A stretch of DNA of 64,000 nt, taken from contig JADBKR010000002.1 of the NCBI GenBank assembly GCA_014896295.1, positions 287,274 to 351,273 of the forward strand. The letters run 5' to 3'. The number at the start of each line of letters is the position of its first letter. Position 1 is the first letter of the stretch. The notes below the pieces were generated by a model. It saw only the letters and a list, made by a program, of their open reading frames with translations. It was not told the origin of the DNA and made no database searches. The translations under genes and the position numbers were made by a program. The DNA comes from Limnochordaceae bacterium (GTDB lineage: Bacteria; Bacillota; Limnochordia; Limnochordales; Geochordaceae). Below are positions 38,501-47,365 of this stretch, in pieces.

Positions 38501-39619
38501 CGTCCTTGCTCCCGGGGCGACGATCGGAACGACCTGGCCCAGCGCCCGCATGCGGCGCAAGGCGTCGCTGCACTCGGCCAGCACCTTGCGGGGGCCGGCC
38601 GCGCCCGGGCGAAACAGCTCCGCAAAGAACTCGTGGCGAAACGGGTACGCGGTCCAGGGCGGCGATTCTCGGCCGTACAGGACCCGCATCCGCAAGTCGC
38701 ACAGCTGCTGGGCTTGCTCGGCCGTGAGCCCCCTCAGCCCGATGATCTCGCCCGCCAGGCGGTCCTGGACCGACTGGGGCCAGACCCTGGCGGCCTCGGT
38801 CGACGTCTTGTCCAGGCACGCCAGCACGAGCAGCAAATTGGGGGCCTCGTCGTGCAGCGTCATGAGGCGGTTGCCGAGAATGGCCAGGCCCGGCTCGGCT
38901 GGGCTGCTCGCCAGGGACTCCAGCTGGTCCCACGCCATCACCACCGGGCCCCAACCCGCCAGCATCCGGGCCAGTGTCACGATGGCGCCCCGCACGTCCT
39001 CCTCCGTCGCCAGGGCGTGGCTCAGGCCCAATGCCCGCACGTCCTGCGGATCCATCTCGTTACCCGACAGCCAGCTGCGGGCCCGCTGCCACAGCCGCCG
39101 GTGCGAAAGGAGCTCGACCGCCCGCACGACGTCCAGGTCGATCCCCGGGTACCGGGCGACCAGTTGCCGCCGGTCGAGCCGCGTCACGGCCCTCACGATG
39201 GCCGCCAGCTGCTGGCCGGCACCGGGGGCGATCTGCTGCTCGAGGCTCGTCACCAGCTGGCGGATGAGATGCCGGTAGGGGCGTTCGGGGTCGGAAAAAG
39301 CCGTCACGTAGACGAACAGCGCCGGCATGCGGAGCCGGGCCTTCAGCCGGCCCAACAGGTGCGTCTTGCCAAACCCGGGCTGCCCGACGACCATGACCGA
39401 GCGCGTCCGGCGGTCGGCCCGTACCGCCTCGACGAGCTGCAACAGGCGGTCGGTCTCTGCCGCGTGGATGCTCGCCACGTCGGCCTCGAGCGGAGCCTCC
39501 CACGCCGAAGCCACCGTCCGGCGCTCGAACGGGTCGGGCCCGGTGAGGATGCGCCGGTCGAGCTCAGAGGCATCTGCCGGGCGTGCCCCGCCTGGCGGCT
39601 CAGAGCGTGCCGCCTGCAT
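35573..39619 (-). CDS. Three-module DNA-processing ATPase: P-loop NTPase + Fe-S PD-(D/E)XK nuclease + FtsK/SpoIIIE motor
   Basis: 1348 aa from ATG 39619 (GTG 39667 would add 16). Module 1 (about 70-320): P-loop ATPase, Walker A GQPGFGKTH (79-87), Walker B-like VVMAWDQLE (226-234), STAND/AAA-like. Middle (about 430-560): conserved-looking alpha/beta region of unknown fold. Module 2 (about 629-930): PD-(D/E)XK nuclease of the Cas4/AddB type, Asp 801 in GVADVVV, EFK 815-817, Gln 830 in DLFQVALYSW, and four cysteines C646, C921, C924, C930 (ALACPRYF; LCEACIYHPPCPD), the Fe-S pattern. Module 3 (about 985-1348): FtsK alpha/beta domain, Walker A GTTGSGKS (1132-1139), MVDEFATL, TTQRPD; no gamma domain. 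No membrane segments, so not a divisome FtsK. Likely a soluble DNA translocase-nuclease; partner is the winged-helix gene upstream. Confidence 0.88.
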   Translation of the reverse strand: MQAARSEPPGGARPADASELDRRILTGPDPFERRTVASAWEAPLEADVASIHAAETDRLLQLVEAVRADRRTRSVMVVGQPGFGKTHLLGRLKARLRMPALFVYVTAFSDPERPYRHLIRQLVTSLEQQIAPGAGQQLAAIVRAVTRLDRRQLVARYPGIDLDVVRAVELLSHRRLWQRARSWLSGNEMDPQDVRALGLSHALATEEDVRGAIVTLARMLAGWGPVVMAWDQLESLASSPAEPGLAILGNRLMTLHDEAPNLLLVLACLDKTSTEAARVWPQSVQDRLAGEIIGLRGLTAEQAQQLCDLRMRVLYGRESPPWTAYPFRHEFFAELFRPGAAGPRKVLAECSDALRRMRALGQVVPIVAPGARTDEAPGRQPGPPEERPRELREALRLELAERARRKRALRHPAARPPLPADGAQVARTVQRLLDELGRRRRLAGGWRPVGAEVRPGPVRGQPPVVLVRLERDGKPLHVGIAVVDTTSGQSFARQMQALVQQLRDGRLDRGIVVRERRLGVPRGWKQGREYVRQWESLGGRVVEAGDDTMAGLEALWSLLSEADSGDVALRGRPVEAGEALGHLVEDGAGEEILGELLQALEQVAGTATTTTENVAEPGREPSLPAPATAEREMAFSVSEAVAALACPRYFVLSQGRRPLTEVPRSFPLGATLHRMVADFVAHLPSAAAAPVTGESDGSPAPYPGEDAWVAVARRSLFDVWRRGEGRRVPEAEADRLWAVLERAVRFLCRLLAEVGREHAAGGGWWPLRRRRRGLDVRSEVPIERVVELGDGRRASVRGVADVVVRRRDGREVVVEFKTTPPQDAPLDLFQVALYSWLLEDRPGERGGRRAVRRPSGAAAPAVEPVLVYVTPDGTVVRRFEGADVAATIEQKLRPFVTQLGEWARWRPGDPPPPASRLPGLCEACIYHPPCPDVFPPYAATSTVPAARQAGASSQEAAASGEPVAGEAGTGETVEVEARPAGVSQPAELPVQARQLEEVLRAFGCDVRTVEVQEGPSFVRYKMAPESRTTVERIRSRAEDLKVRLNLPEEPMVDSVAGAIAVDVARGVPATVRLHQLLERSGGPAPGNTASGSEGVRQGAVRSVAIPLGVGLGWAVHFLDFADPNTPHLLVAGTTGSGKSVLLLSMAASIGALYGPDGVQLLLVDPKQVTFAPLHGSPFLLRPPVLDVSGILEALDQLIEEMRGRYARLSASGVQTVYDGPKPLAPPILCMVDEFATLVMTSRKSREAFEQRVLELASKGRAAGIHLVLTTQRPDSTVVSGAIKENLPARIALKVSSRVSSQVILDRPGAETLAGKGDMLFVVGSGQPVRLQAPYVTPEEARRYLRIGS

Positions 39620-39624
39620 GCGCC

Positions 39625-40491
39625 TCACACCCCCCGGCGGAACCAGTAATAGAGCTGGCCCAGCCACGGATCGCGGATGGAGCCGGCCTGCTGCTCGGGC
39701 GAAAGCGAGGCGGGATGATCATGGGGCACGAGCCACACTTCACGCCGCGCGGCCAGCTCGAGCACCAGGCGGTCGAACGCCTCGCCGTCCACCACGTCCG
39801 CCAGGGCCTTGCGCACCTGGGGAACAGGTACGAGCCCGAACTGGCGAGTCTCCCGGTCGAGACGGTCGATGGTGGCCAGGAGCCGCTCGCGGAACGCCTC
39901 CAGCGACAACGGAGGGGGCGAGCTGTCCGGTTGCGTCTCGCCGGCACCGGCCCTCGACCGAGCGGAAGGCGCACCGAGGAGCGCTTCCAGCCGCGCCATG
40001 CGCTCGCTTACCGAGCCCAGGAGCGCCTCCATCGCCTGCACGCGCGCTTCGACGGTGCTCAGGCGGCTTTCCAGCGCTTCGACCCGTCCGGGCATCGGAT
40101 CGACCGCTGCGGCCGTGGCGCCGGCGCGCCGAGCGGCTCTACGGCGGGGGGCGACGGGCCGTGCCGGCGGCGCCTGGGCCTGAAGACGCCCGGCCAGCTC
40201 CAGCCCCGCCTCGGTCAGCCGCAGGCGCTGCCTGCCCGTTCCTGTGGGCCGGGCGTCGACCAGCCCGGCGAAGACGAGGCGCTCCACCGCGCCCGCGAGC
40301 ACGTCCTCGGGAGGCACGGTCTCTCCCCTGGCGCGTGCTGCCTGAAAGAGCTCGGCGAGAGTGCGCCCTTCACCGCCCCGGCCATGCCGGGCGTGCCATC
40401 CTGCCAGCGCCAGCACGATCGCCCGTGCGGCGTCGTCGAGTTGGGGAAGGCCTCCTGCTGCCACAGCCGGCCCTTTGCGTGCAGGAGCCAT
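39625..40491 (-). CDS. Winged-helix/coiled-coil protein, partner of the FtsK-nuclease fusion
   Basis: 288 aa, not a named family to me. N-terminal winged-helix-like region (about 15-90: LDDAARAIVLALAGWHARHG, LAGAVERLVFAGLVDARP, RLRLTEAGLELA), basic linker, a coiled coil (about 112-150; GRVEALESRLSTVEARVQAME, shown in part), then a second winged-helix-like domain (about 190-288; FDRLVLELAARREVWLVPH) ending in GQLYYWFRRGV. The downstream fusion gene begins five bases after this stop, with GTGAGG as ribosome-binding site, so the two are coupled. Probably a DNA-binding or target-recognition subunit (inference). Confidence 0.7.
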   Translation of the reverse strand: MAPARKGPAVAAGGLPQLDDAARAIVLALAGWHARHGRGGEGRTLAELFQAARARGETVPPEDVLAGAVERLVFAGLVDARPTGTGRQRLRLTEAGLELAGRLQAQAPPARPVAPRRRAARRAGATAAAVDPMPGRVEALESRLSTVEARVQAMEALLGSVSERMARLEALLGAPSARSRAGAGETQPDSSPPPLSLEAFRERLLATIDRLDRETRQFGLVPVPQVRKALADVVDGEAFDRLVLELAARREVWLVPHDHPASLSPEQQAGSIRDPWLGQLYYWFRRGV

Positions 40492-40788
40492 CGCCGCCGC
40501 CCGCCTCTCGCGAAAGAGCCCGTCGCTACGCTACCCTGTGAGCCACGCGATTCGACCCGCTGGCAGTCGTCCCCTTCCCCCTCCCTCAATGCCCCAGGCG
40601 GCCCCCGACGCCCCGCACGGCCTGGATCAGCTCCGGCTGATGGACCGCGCAACCGTAACGCGTCATGAACGAGGGTTCGTGATGTTCGTCTCGACCAAAC
40701 GACCCGGGCGCCGCGGGCCAACCCTGCCGTAACATGGCAACGATATCCTGTCGCCTGCTCGTGTCCACCTGAAAGGAGAGAGGATCCG
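40492..40788. other. Divergent intergenic region
   Basis: 297 bases between the winged-helix gene (-) and the HemAT-like gene (+). It must hold both promoters. I see no convincing -35/-10 pair, operator or RNA structure; open frames here are short and uncharacteristic. The GAAAGGAGAGAGG ribosome-binding site of the receptor is at 40771-40783. Confidence 0.5.
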
Positions 40789-42213
40789 TTGGCATCCAGC
40801 CCGGCCGCCACCGGCTCGTCCTCGGTTCCGGCCCCTCCGCCCTTCGACGCAACCGACGGCGTGGCTTCCCTTTTGAAAGCGATCACAAGTTTCATACGCT
40901 TGTCACCGTACGAGCTAGAGGCCGTTCGAGCCATGGGTCGTCAACTCCACCACGAACTCGACGCCATCACCGATCGGTTTTACGACCGGGTCACCGCCGT
41001 GCAAGAGCTGCGAGCGATCATCGACCGCACCACCACGGTGGACGCGCTGCGTCGCACCTTCCGCCAGTACGTGCGGGAGCTGCTCGAGGGGCGACCGGAC
41101 GACGCCTACGTACTTCGTCGCCAGCACATCGGCCGCGCGCACGTGCGAGTCGCCCTGCGACCAGCCTGGTATCTCGCCGCTTACGCGGTCTTGTGGGACG
41201 AGCTGTGGCAGGCCGCAGCCCGCAGCGCCCGGCCGCGCCGCCGAGGTCTACGCAGCTGGTGGGGCCAGCGGAGGGCCGAGGCCGGACCCGGCGTCCCCGA
41301 GGCGGCGTGGACCGGCCTCGTCAAGCTCATGCTGCTCGACGCGCTCCTCGCGGTCGAAACCTATCTCGAGGGAGATCGGTCCGAACACCTATCGCGACAG
41401 GCCCTCGGTCACCATGCCGAGCTGACCGAGCTGTCCCGCCAGCTGTCCGGCGTCAGCCAGCACATGGCCGCCCTCTCCGAGGAATCGGCGGCCGCAATCG
41501 AGCACGTGGCCGCGGCCGCGTCCGGCCTCGACGAGCAGGCAAGCAGCATGACCGCCTCGGTCCAGCAGGTCACGGTGGACACCTCCAGGGGCGCAGAGCT
41601 GGTCCGGTCGTCCGCTGAAGAAGCGTCCGAGGCCCGTCACACCTCCGAGCGGACCTACGCCCAGGTCGAGCAACTGGTGGACCGCACCAAGGGGCTGCAG
41701 CGGATCGCCCGCACCATCGAAGAGGTGGCCGAACAGACCAACCTCCTGGCCCTCAACGCCGCCATCGAGGCGGCCAGGGCAGGCGAACAGGGCAAGAGCT
41801 TCGCCGTCGTGGCCGAAGAAGTGCGCCGTCTCGCTACCCGGACTGGCGTGCTGGTGCGGGACGTCCAGCAGGAGCTGCAGGCCATTACGAGGAGCGGCCA
41901 CGAAGCCCTCGAGGCCGCCGGTGCAGGCCGTAGCCACGCTCAGTCGGCCGCCTCCAGCAGCCAGGAGGCGGGCGAGGCCCTCGTCCGCATCGGGGCTGCC
42001 ATGCAGGCCCTGGCGCGCTCCACGGAGGCGGTCGGCCTGGCCGCTGCCGAGCTGCACAAAGGGATCGAGGAGATTCGAGCCTCCTCCGTCGAACTTGCAT
42101 CTCGCGCCACCGCCGTCGCCGAACTGGCGGGCCGGCTCATCCGCAGTGAGCGCTCCGGGTCCAATGCGGCGCAATTCGACGCATCCCACACGGAAAGAGC
42201 GGGTCCATCGTGA
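40789..42213 (+). CDS. Globin-coupled (HemAT-like) methyl-accepting chemotaxis protein
   Basis: 474 aa, soluble heme-globin sensor receptor. Residues about 27-195 form a protoglobin domain with the heme-ligand region [20 protein letters not shown] (proximal His about 118). An Arg-rich insert (about 146-165, [13 protein letters not shown]) interrupts the last helices. About 200-474 is the MCP signalling coiled coil, with the hairpin tip [20 protein letters not shown] and [12 protein letters not shown]. No membrane segment. TTG start with GAAAGGAGAGAGG upstream. Senses oxygen and signals through CheA/CheW, encoded elsewhere. It overlaps the next gene by four bases. Confidence 0.9.
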   Translation: MASSPAATGSSSVPAPPPFDATDGVASLLKAITSFIRLSPYELEAVRAMGRQLHHELDAITDRFYDRVTAVQELRAIIDRTTTVDALRRTFRQYVRELLEGRPDDAYVLRRQHIGRAHVRVALRPAWYLAAYAVLWDELWQAAARSARPRRRGLRSWWGQRRAEAGPGVPEAAWTGLVKLMLLDALLAVETYLEGDRSEHLSRQALGHHAELTELSRQLSGVSQHMAALSEESAAAIEHVAAAASGLDEQASSMTASVQQVTVDTSRGAELVRSSAEEASEARHTSERTYAQVEQLVDRTKGLQRIARTIEEVAEQTNLLALNAAIEAARAGEQGKSFAVVAEEVRRLATRTGVLVRDVQQELQAITRSGHEALEAAGAGRSHAQSAASSSQEAGEALVRIGAAMQALARSTEAVGLAAAELHKGIEEIRASSVELASRATAVAELAGRLIRSERSGSNAAQFDASHTERAGPS

Positions 42214-43322
42214 ACCTGACAAGATCTTCCGCCCCCGAGCACGGCGCCCCCGGCGCAGGATCCGGGGATGTTCGCGCCCTGGCTCCGCCCGAGGAGCTAT
42301 TGCACGCCCTCTTCCACCGTTCTCCCGACGGCGTCGTCGTCACCGACGCGCAGGCCCGCATCGTCGACGTCAACCCGGCCTATGAGGCCATCACGGGATA
42401 TGGCCGGCAGGAGTTGCTCGGGCAAAACCCCCGGCTGCTCAAGTCCGGCCGCACCGCCCCCTCGGTCTACCGGGAGATGTGGGAGTCCCTTTCCGCCCGG
42501 GGCACGTGGCAGGGTACCTTCATCAACCGGCGCAAGGACGGGCAGGAGTTTTACGCGTTCTTCTCCACCGTCCGGCTCGGCGAAGCCGGCCGGCCACGGG
42601 GCTACGTGGGGTTCATGCGGGACATCACGCCCATGGTGCGTGACCGGCAGGAGCTTTCCCGCCGCGTCGAGGAACTGCGGGTGACCCAGCGGGTCACCGT
42701 ACGCACGCTGGCCAGCCTGGCCGAACACCGGGACCCGGGGATTGCCGGGCACCTCGACCGGGTCCAGGCGTACAGCCTCCTGCTGGCGGAGACCCTGCGC
42801 GGCATGCCGGGATGGCAGGCGGTGGTGGACGACGCCTTCCTCGACGCGCTGGCGAGCGCCAGCTTGCTCCACGACATCGGCAAAGTAGGGGTCCCGGAGG
42901 GGATCCTCTTCAAGCCGGCGGCGCTCAACGCGGCCGAGCGGGCAGTCGTGGAGCTCCATCCGCTCATCGGGGCCGATATCTTGCGTCATGCCGACGACCG
43001 GCTCAAGGAGGAGCTGGGGCTTCGCAGGAGCTTCTTGACGACGGCCCTGGAGGTCGTCCTGCACCACCATGAGCGCTGGGACGGCACCGGTTACCCCGAG
43101 CGGCTCCGGGGCGAGGCCATCCCGGCTGCCGCCCGTATCGTGAGCCTCGCCGACTTCTACGACGCGCTGACCTCCCGACGGGTGTACCGCGAGGCGTTCG
43201 AGCCCGGCCGGGTGACCCAGATGGTGAGAGAGCGGGCCGGCACCCAGTTCGATCCCGCCGTGGTGGAGGCGTTCGAGCGCCGGCACGGGGAGTTCGAGCG
43301 TATCGCGTCGGCAGCCCGCTGA
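42210..43322 (+). CDS. PAS-HD-GYP protein, likely c-di-GMP phosphodiesterase
   Basis: 370 aa, cytoplasmic. PAS domain (about 27-140: [43 protein letters not shown] segment RKDGQEFYA). HD-GYP domain (about 160-360): HDIGK (221-225), the downstream [11 protein letters not shown] (286-296, the GYP variant) and [14 protein letters not shown]. It should hydrolyse c-di-GMP or a related dinucleotide. GTG start inside the receptor stop (GTGA), so the globin receptor and this enzyme are made together; the PAS domain may be a second redox or ligand input. Confidence 0.9.
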   Translation: MNLTRSSAPEHGAPGAGSGDVRALAPPEELLHALFHRSPDGVVVTDAQARIVDVNPAYEAITGYGRQELLGQNPRLLKSGRTAPSVYREMWESLSARGTWQGTFINRRKDGQEFYAFFSTVRLGEAGRPRGYVGFMRDITPMVRDRQELSRRVEELRVTQRVTVRTLASLAEHRDPGIAGHLDRVQAYSLLLAETLRGMPGWQAVVDDAFLDALASASLLHDIGKVGVPEGILFKPAALNAAERAVVELHPLIGADILRHADDRLKEELGLRRSFLTTALEVVLHHHERWDGTGYPERLRGEAIPAAARIVSLADFYDALTSRRVYREAFEPGRVTQMVRERAGTQFDPAVVEAFERRHGEFERIASAAR

Positions 43323-43609
43323 AAGTCGCGGGCCCGCCCAACAGGGGGTACCTGCCACGCCCCTGGACCGATATCTGTCACCTCTGCCAGATATTGTGCT
43401 TCCTGGTCTGGCCCACAGGCGGCAACGGCAGCAGGGCGCCGGTCGCTCCTTTCCGAAGGGAGTTTCCTGTCAGGGGAGGCACGGTTTAGGGTGGACGTCC
43501 AGATCTGCCCGATGGTACCTCGCTAACCCGCCTCCACCCATCGCGTGAGCTCGCGGAGTGCTCGGGTGCCCCCCTGGCCACTCTGAAAAGGGGGGACCAG
43601 ACGATCCTG

Positions 43610-43921
43610 ATGCACTGGCGCATCCTGTCGCTCATCGACAGGGCGCTCGGCTACCTCGAGGAGATGCCGCACCACGCACCGCGCAGCGTCGAGGCGCTGC
43701 GCCACCTGCAGCGCGGCCTGCGCTCCGGGAAAGCGCTCGAGGTACCCGAGCGCCCTGCCGGTGACATCATGTTGGAGAAGTGGCTGCAGCGCTACGTCCG
43801 CACGCTGCAGGAACTCCACGCCCTCTCCCAGGAGGCCGGAGAGCTGACGGCTGGGTTGCCCGGCAAGCCGGCGTCATCCCGCCCGCCCGGCACCGGCACC
43901 TCCACCAACCTGCGGCTCTGA
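43610..43921 (+). CDS. Small 103-aa protein of unknown function
   Basis: Unrecognised. Helical and charged, MHWRILSLIDRALGYLEE then RSVEALRHLQRGLRSGKALE and LEKWLQRYVRTLQELHALSQ, followed by a disordered Gly/Pro/Thr tail. A purine-rich AAGGGGGG lies about 15 bases before the ATG, a long spacing. The opposite strand is also open here, so this is a tentative gene. The preceding 287 bases (43323-43609) show no other gene. Confidence 0.5.
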   Translation: MHWRILSLIDRALGYLEEMPHHAPRSVEALRHLQRGLRSGKALEVPERPAGDIMLEKWLQRYVRTLQELHALSQEAGELTAGLPGKPASSRPPGTGTSTNLRL

Positions 43922-44033
43922 TCGGCCGCTCCCGCTGGCATGCCCCTGGGCATAGCTTGACGGCGAACGCTCGTTTGCCTCACAATAGGAGAGCCGAACA
44001 CGCCTTCGCATCCGGTCGGCGAGGGGGGCAAGC

Positions 44034-45014
44034 GTGAGCGCGCTGGTGCAAGCTGCGGCAATGCGGCCGGCACGGCATCCGTGGAGCCACCGGCGGATAC
44101 AGGTCGTGCCCATGCCCACCGTGCGGGCCATCAATCCGGTGCGGGGCATGCCCTTTCGCTGGAGCTTCAACCCTTACCGGGGCTGCTCGCACGCTTGCCG
44201 GTATTGCTATGCCCGGCGGACCCACGAGTATCTGGGTTACAACGCCGGAGGCGACTTCGACCGGGTGATCCTGGCCAAGCTCGATGCCCCGGAGCGCCTG
44301 AGGGCCGAGCTGTCCCAGCCTTCGTGGCGTCGCGACCGCATCGCCGTAGGGACGGCCACCGATCCCTACCAGCCGGTGGAGGGGCGGCTGCGCCTGACTC
44401 GCCGGGCTATCGAGGTCTTCGTAGAGCGCGCCAACCCGATCTCGCTCGTGACCAAGTCGACTTTGGTGATGCGAGATCGGGATCTGTTGGCCCTCTTGAG
44501 CCGGCGAGCGCCCGGCACCGTGGTGTGGGTGACCGTCACGACGCTCGACCGGAGCCTGGCTCGTTCGGTGGAGCCGGGCGCTCCCCCGCCTCACCAGCGG
44601 CTGAGGGCCGTACGAGAGCTGGCACGGGCGGGCGTCCCGGCAGGGATACTGATCGCCCCGGTCTTGCCCGGGTTGACCGACTCGGAGCAGCAGATCGAGG
44701 AGCTCGTCCGGGTGGCGGCTGAGGCAGGAGCCTGTGACGTCGGGGTCCATCCTTTGAGGCTATGCGAAGGAGCCCGCGACGTGTACCGGGCGTGGCTCCT
44801 CGGCTACGCCCCGCGCCTCGATCGCCTGTACGACCGCCTCTATCCCGGAGGGTCGGTCAACGTAGCCGCGTCCTACCACGCGTCGCTCTCGGAGACCGTC
44901 ACCCGTATCAAGCGGGCCATCGCTTTCCCCGGAGAGCCCGCCGTGGAGCGGGCCGACGACGAGGAGGGGAGCGGGGCTCCTGCTCGCGCCGTCCAGCTCA
45001 CCCTTGGCTGGTGA
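44034..45014 (+). CDS. Radical SAM protein, SplB-like Rv2578c family
   Basis: 326 aa. The cluster motif is CSHACRYCYAR (C51, C55, C58; CxxxCxxC), preceded by FRWSFNPYRG, and followed by GTATDPYQPVEGRLRLTRR, characteristic of the spore-photoproduct-lyase-related Rv2578c group. GTG start. Reaction unknown for the family. Separate from the pseudouridine genes by about 140 bases on the same strand. Confidence 0.9.
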   Translation: MSALVQAAAMRPARHPWSHRRIQVVPMPTVRAINPVRGMPFRWSFNPYRGCSHACRYCYARRTHEYLGYNAGGDFDRVILAKLDAPERLRAELSQPSWRRDRIAVGTATDPYQPVEGRLRLTRRAIEVFVERANPISLVTKSTLVMRDRDLLALLSRRAPGTVVWVTVTTLDRSLARSVEPGAPPPHQRLRAVRELARAGVPAGILIAPVLPGLTDSEQQIEELVRVAAEAGACDVGVHPLRLCEGARDVYRAWLLGYAPRLDRLYDRLYPGGSVNVAASYHASLSETVTRIKRAIAFPGEPAVERADDEEGSGAPARAVQLTLGW

Positions 45015-45155
45015 TCGCGGTCGGCGGAGCAGGCCTGGCCGCCGGTGCAGGTGTGCGCCCGGCGCACCGTGATCCGGCAGGTAGCGCCTCGCGCGTTGGG
45101 GTAAGAGATTCCCGAGGCCGGATGGGCTCGCCCGGCAAGATACTCCGGGGCAGGG

Positions 45156-46118
45156 ATGTGCAGCATGACGCAAAGGGATGACGCGAAGAGGGCCTTGCCC
45201 GGCAACATGGGGGTCTCAGAAGAGGTCGCCGCTGCGCTCCCGTCGGGCCGCGTGGTGGCGCTGGAGTCGAGCCTGATCTGCCAGGGAATGCCATGGCCTC
45301 ACAACCTGGAGACCGGGCTGCAGGCAGAGGAGGCCGTCCGGACTGCCGGTGCGACCCCAGCCACCATCGCCATCGTGGAAGGGCAGGTGCGGATCGGGCT
45401 CTCCAGATCCGAGCTCGAAGCCCTGGCCCGCCGGGAGGACGCCGTCAAGGTCGGTATCCGGGAGATCCCGTGGACGCTGCTCCGGCACTTGACGGGCGGC
45501 ACCACCGTCTCGGCCACCATGGCGCTTGCCGCGCTTGCCGGCATCCGGGTGTTTGCGACCGGGGGCATCGGCGGCGTTCACGGAAGCCATGACCTCGACA
45601 TCTCCGCGGATCTCGTCGCGCTGGCACGGTTCGACATGGTGGTGGTGTCGAGCGGCGCCAAGTCGTTCCTCGACATCCCCGCCACGCTGGAGGTCCTCGA
45701 AACGCTCGGGGTACCGGTGATCGGCTACCGCACGGGGGACTTCCCCGGGTTCTTCGTCCGCACGACCGGGTACCCGCTGCCCATGCGCGCCGACGAGGTC
45801 GAGGACATCGTTCGATTTGCCCGTCTCAAGTGGGAGCTTCGCCTGGCCGGCGCCGTCCTCGTGGTCAACCCCGCGCCGGAGGCGGACGCCGCAGACCCGG
45901 CCGCGGTGGATCGGGCCATCCGGCAAGCTCGCCAGGAAGCCGCGCAGCGCGGGATCCGGGGCCAGCGGGTGACCCCTTTCATCCTCGAGACGATCCGGCA
46001 GCTCACCGGCGGGCAGAGCCTGAAGGCCAACAAGGCCCTGGTCGTCGACAACGCGGCGCTGGCTGCCCGGATCGCGGTGCGGTTGGCAGACGCCCCCGTA
46101 GGGGATGACGTGCCGTAA
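45156..46118 (+). CDS. psuG: Pseudouridine-5'-phosphate glycosidase
   Basis: 320 aa, usual length. Splits pseudouridine 5'-phosphate to uracil and ribose 5-phosphate. Family patterns: VVALESSLICQGMPWPHN near the N-terminus, GGTTVSATMALAALAGIRVFATGGIGGVH (shortened motif core FATGGIGGVH), VVSSGAKSFLDIPATLE, VIGYRTGDFPGFF and a late TGGQSLKANKALVVDNA. Starts possible at ATG 45156 or 45165. The kinase that makes its substrate follows 70 bases downstream. Confidence 0.93.
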   Translation: MCSMTQRDDAKRALPGNMGVSEEVAAALPSGRVVALESSLICQGMPWPHNLETGLQAEEAVRTAGATPATIAIVEGQVRIGLSRSELEALARREDAVKVGIREIPWTLLRHLTGGTTVSATMALAALAGIRVFATGGIGGVHGSHDLDISADLVALARFDMVVVSSGAKSFLDIPATLEVLETLGVPVIGYRTGDFPGFFVRTTGYPLPMRADEVEDIVRFARLKWELRLAGAVLVVNPAPEADAADPAAVDRAIRQARQEAAQRGIRGQRVTPFILETIRQLTGGQSLKANKALVVDNAALAARIAVRLADAPVGDDVP

Positions 46119-46188
46119 TGGGGGATGAGGCGCCATAGCCCGGGAAGAGGCCCTGCGGGTCTGCCCCTCCTGCGCCGGCCCTCCGGCA

Positions 46189-47235
46189 GTGGTAGTCGGC
46201 GACGTGCTCGTGGATCGCGTGCTGCGCGTCGAGGTTCTGCCCCCGCCAGGCGGGGACGCACCGGTGCTGGCCGTGCAGGAACGTCCGGGGGGCGCCGGGC
46301 TCAACGTCGCCTGCGCTCTCGCCCGGCTGCGAATCCCCTGCGTGGTCGTGAGCCGCGTGGGGGAAGATGACGCGGGACGCCGCTTGATCGATTTCCTGGC
46401 CGTGTCGGGCGTCGACCCGTCGTTCGTCGCAGTGGGGGACGTCACGGGCACGGTCGTCTCGGTCGTGGACGGCTCGGCCCAGCGCACCATGTTCTCGTGG
46501 CGAGGGGCCGCTGCGGGCGCACCCAGGCTCACCCGGCGGCTCGAGATGACGTTGCGGGCCGCACCCTTCCTCTTCCTATCAGGCTACTGGCTGCGAGAGC
46601 CGCTTCAAGCAGCCTTCTGCCTCGATATGGCCCGGATCGCAAAAGAGACCGCCGTCATCGTGGCGCTCGACCCGGGCCCGTCGGTGAGCGCCATCCCGGG
46701 CAAGACTCTGGCCTCCATGGTGCTCCTGACCGACGTGCTGCTGGCCGGCGAGGACGAACTCACCACGCTCCTCGAGAAGCTCTCCCCCACTGATCGGCTC
46801 AACGGCCCTGCGCGCGGGGAGTCCCTGCAAGCATGCGCCCAACGAGCGCTCGCTCACGTGCCGTGCGTTGCCATCAAACTCGGAGCAAGAGGGGCAGCCC
46901 TCGCGGCGGACCTCGCCGGAGGGCGTGCCGCCACGGCGGGCCCCGTGCCGGCCACCGCAACAGCCAGCCGGGTGCCGCCCAGGCTGTTGGCTCTGCTGTC
47001 TGCTGCCCTCCACGGCGCAACCGCCGGTCTGCTCTGGCTGACCCGTCCCGCCGAGCCCATCGAGGCCACCGACACCACGGGAGCGGGAGACGCCTTCGAC
47101 GCCGGGTTCATGGCGGCCGTGGCCTGCGGCTTGCCGCCGCAACGATGGCTCGAGTGGGGCAACCGGGCAGCGGCCGACCTGCTCGCCCGGCACGGGCGAC
47201 CGCCCGGCCGGCCGACAACTTCGGCCGACGGGTAG
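46189..47235 (+). CDS. psuK: PfkB-family kinase, probable pseudouridine kinase
   Basis: 348 aa. Ribokinase fold: VVVGDVLVDRVLRVEV, GGAGLNVACALARL, VSRVGEDDAG, and the anion-hole/catalytic DTTGAGDAFDAGF. Position directly after psuG argues for pseudouridine kinase. An insertion of about 45 residues (about 222-268, Ala/Leu-rich) separates the VAIKLGARGAAL strand from the GAGD loop, which is unusual. The GTG start is inferred; the frame is open some way upstream and codes a Cys/Pro-rich stretch that could also be translated. Confidence 0.82.
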   Translation: MVVGDVLVDRVLRVEVLPPPGGDAPVLAVQERPGGAGLNVACALARLRIPCVVVSRVGEDDAGRRLIDFLAVSGVDPSFVAVGDVTGTVVSVVDGSAQRTMFSWRGAAAGAPRLTRRLEMTLRAAPFLFLSGYWLREPLQAAFCLDMARIAKETAVIVALDPGPSVSAIPGKTLASMVLLTDVLLAGEDELTTLLEKLSPTDRLNGPARGESLQACAQRALAHVPCVAIKLGARGAALAADLAGGRAATAGPVPATATASRVPPRLLALLSAALHGATAGLLWLTRPAEPIEATDTTGAGDAFDAGFMAAVACGLPPQRWLEWGNRAAADLLARHGRPPGRPTTSADG

Positions 47236-47365
47236 CCCGGATCCCCCACGGCTCGAGCTGTCCAACCGGTCGCACAGGATGGCCTGCGCAAGCAGGGCTC
47301 CACCACGGCGCGGTGGCAGCAGCACCGACTCCGAGCAAGACGCAATGATGGGCACCGGGACGGAA

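Noticed and set aside
37346..39649. 767-aa open frame on the + strand opposite the FtsK-nuclease fusion
   Set aside because: Shadow frame in GC-rich DNA; no motifs, while the minus strand has clear Walker, nuclease and FtsK motifs.
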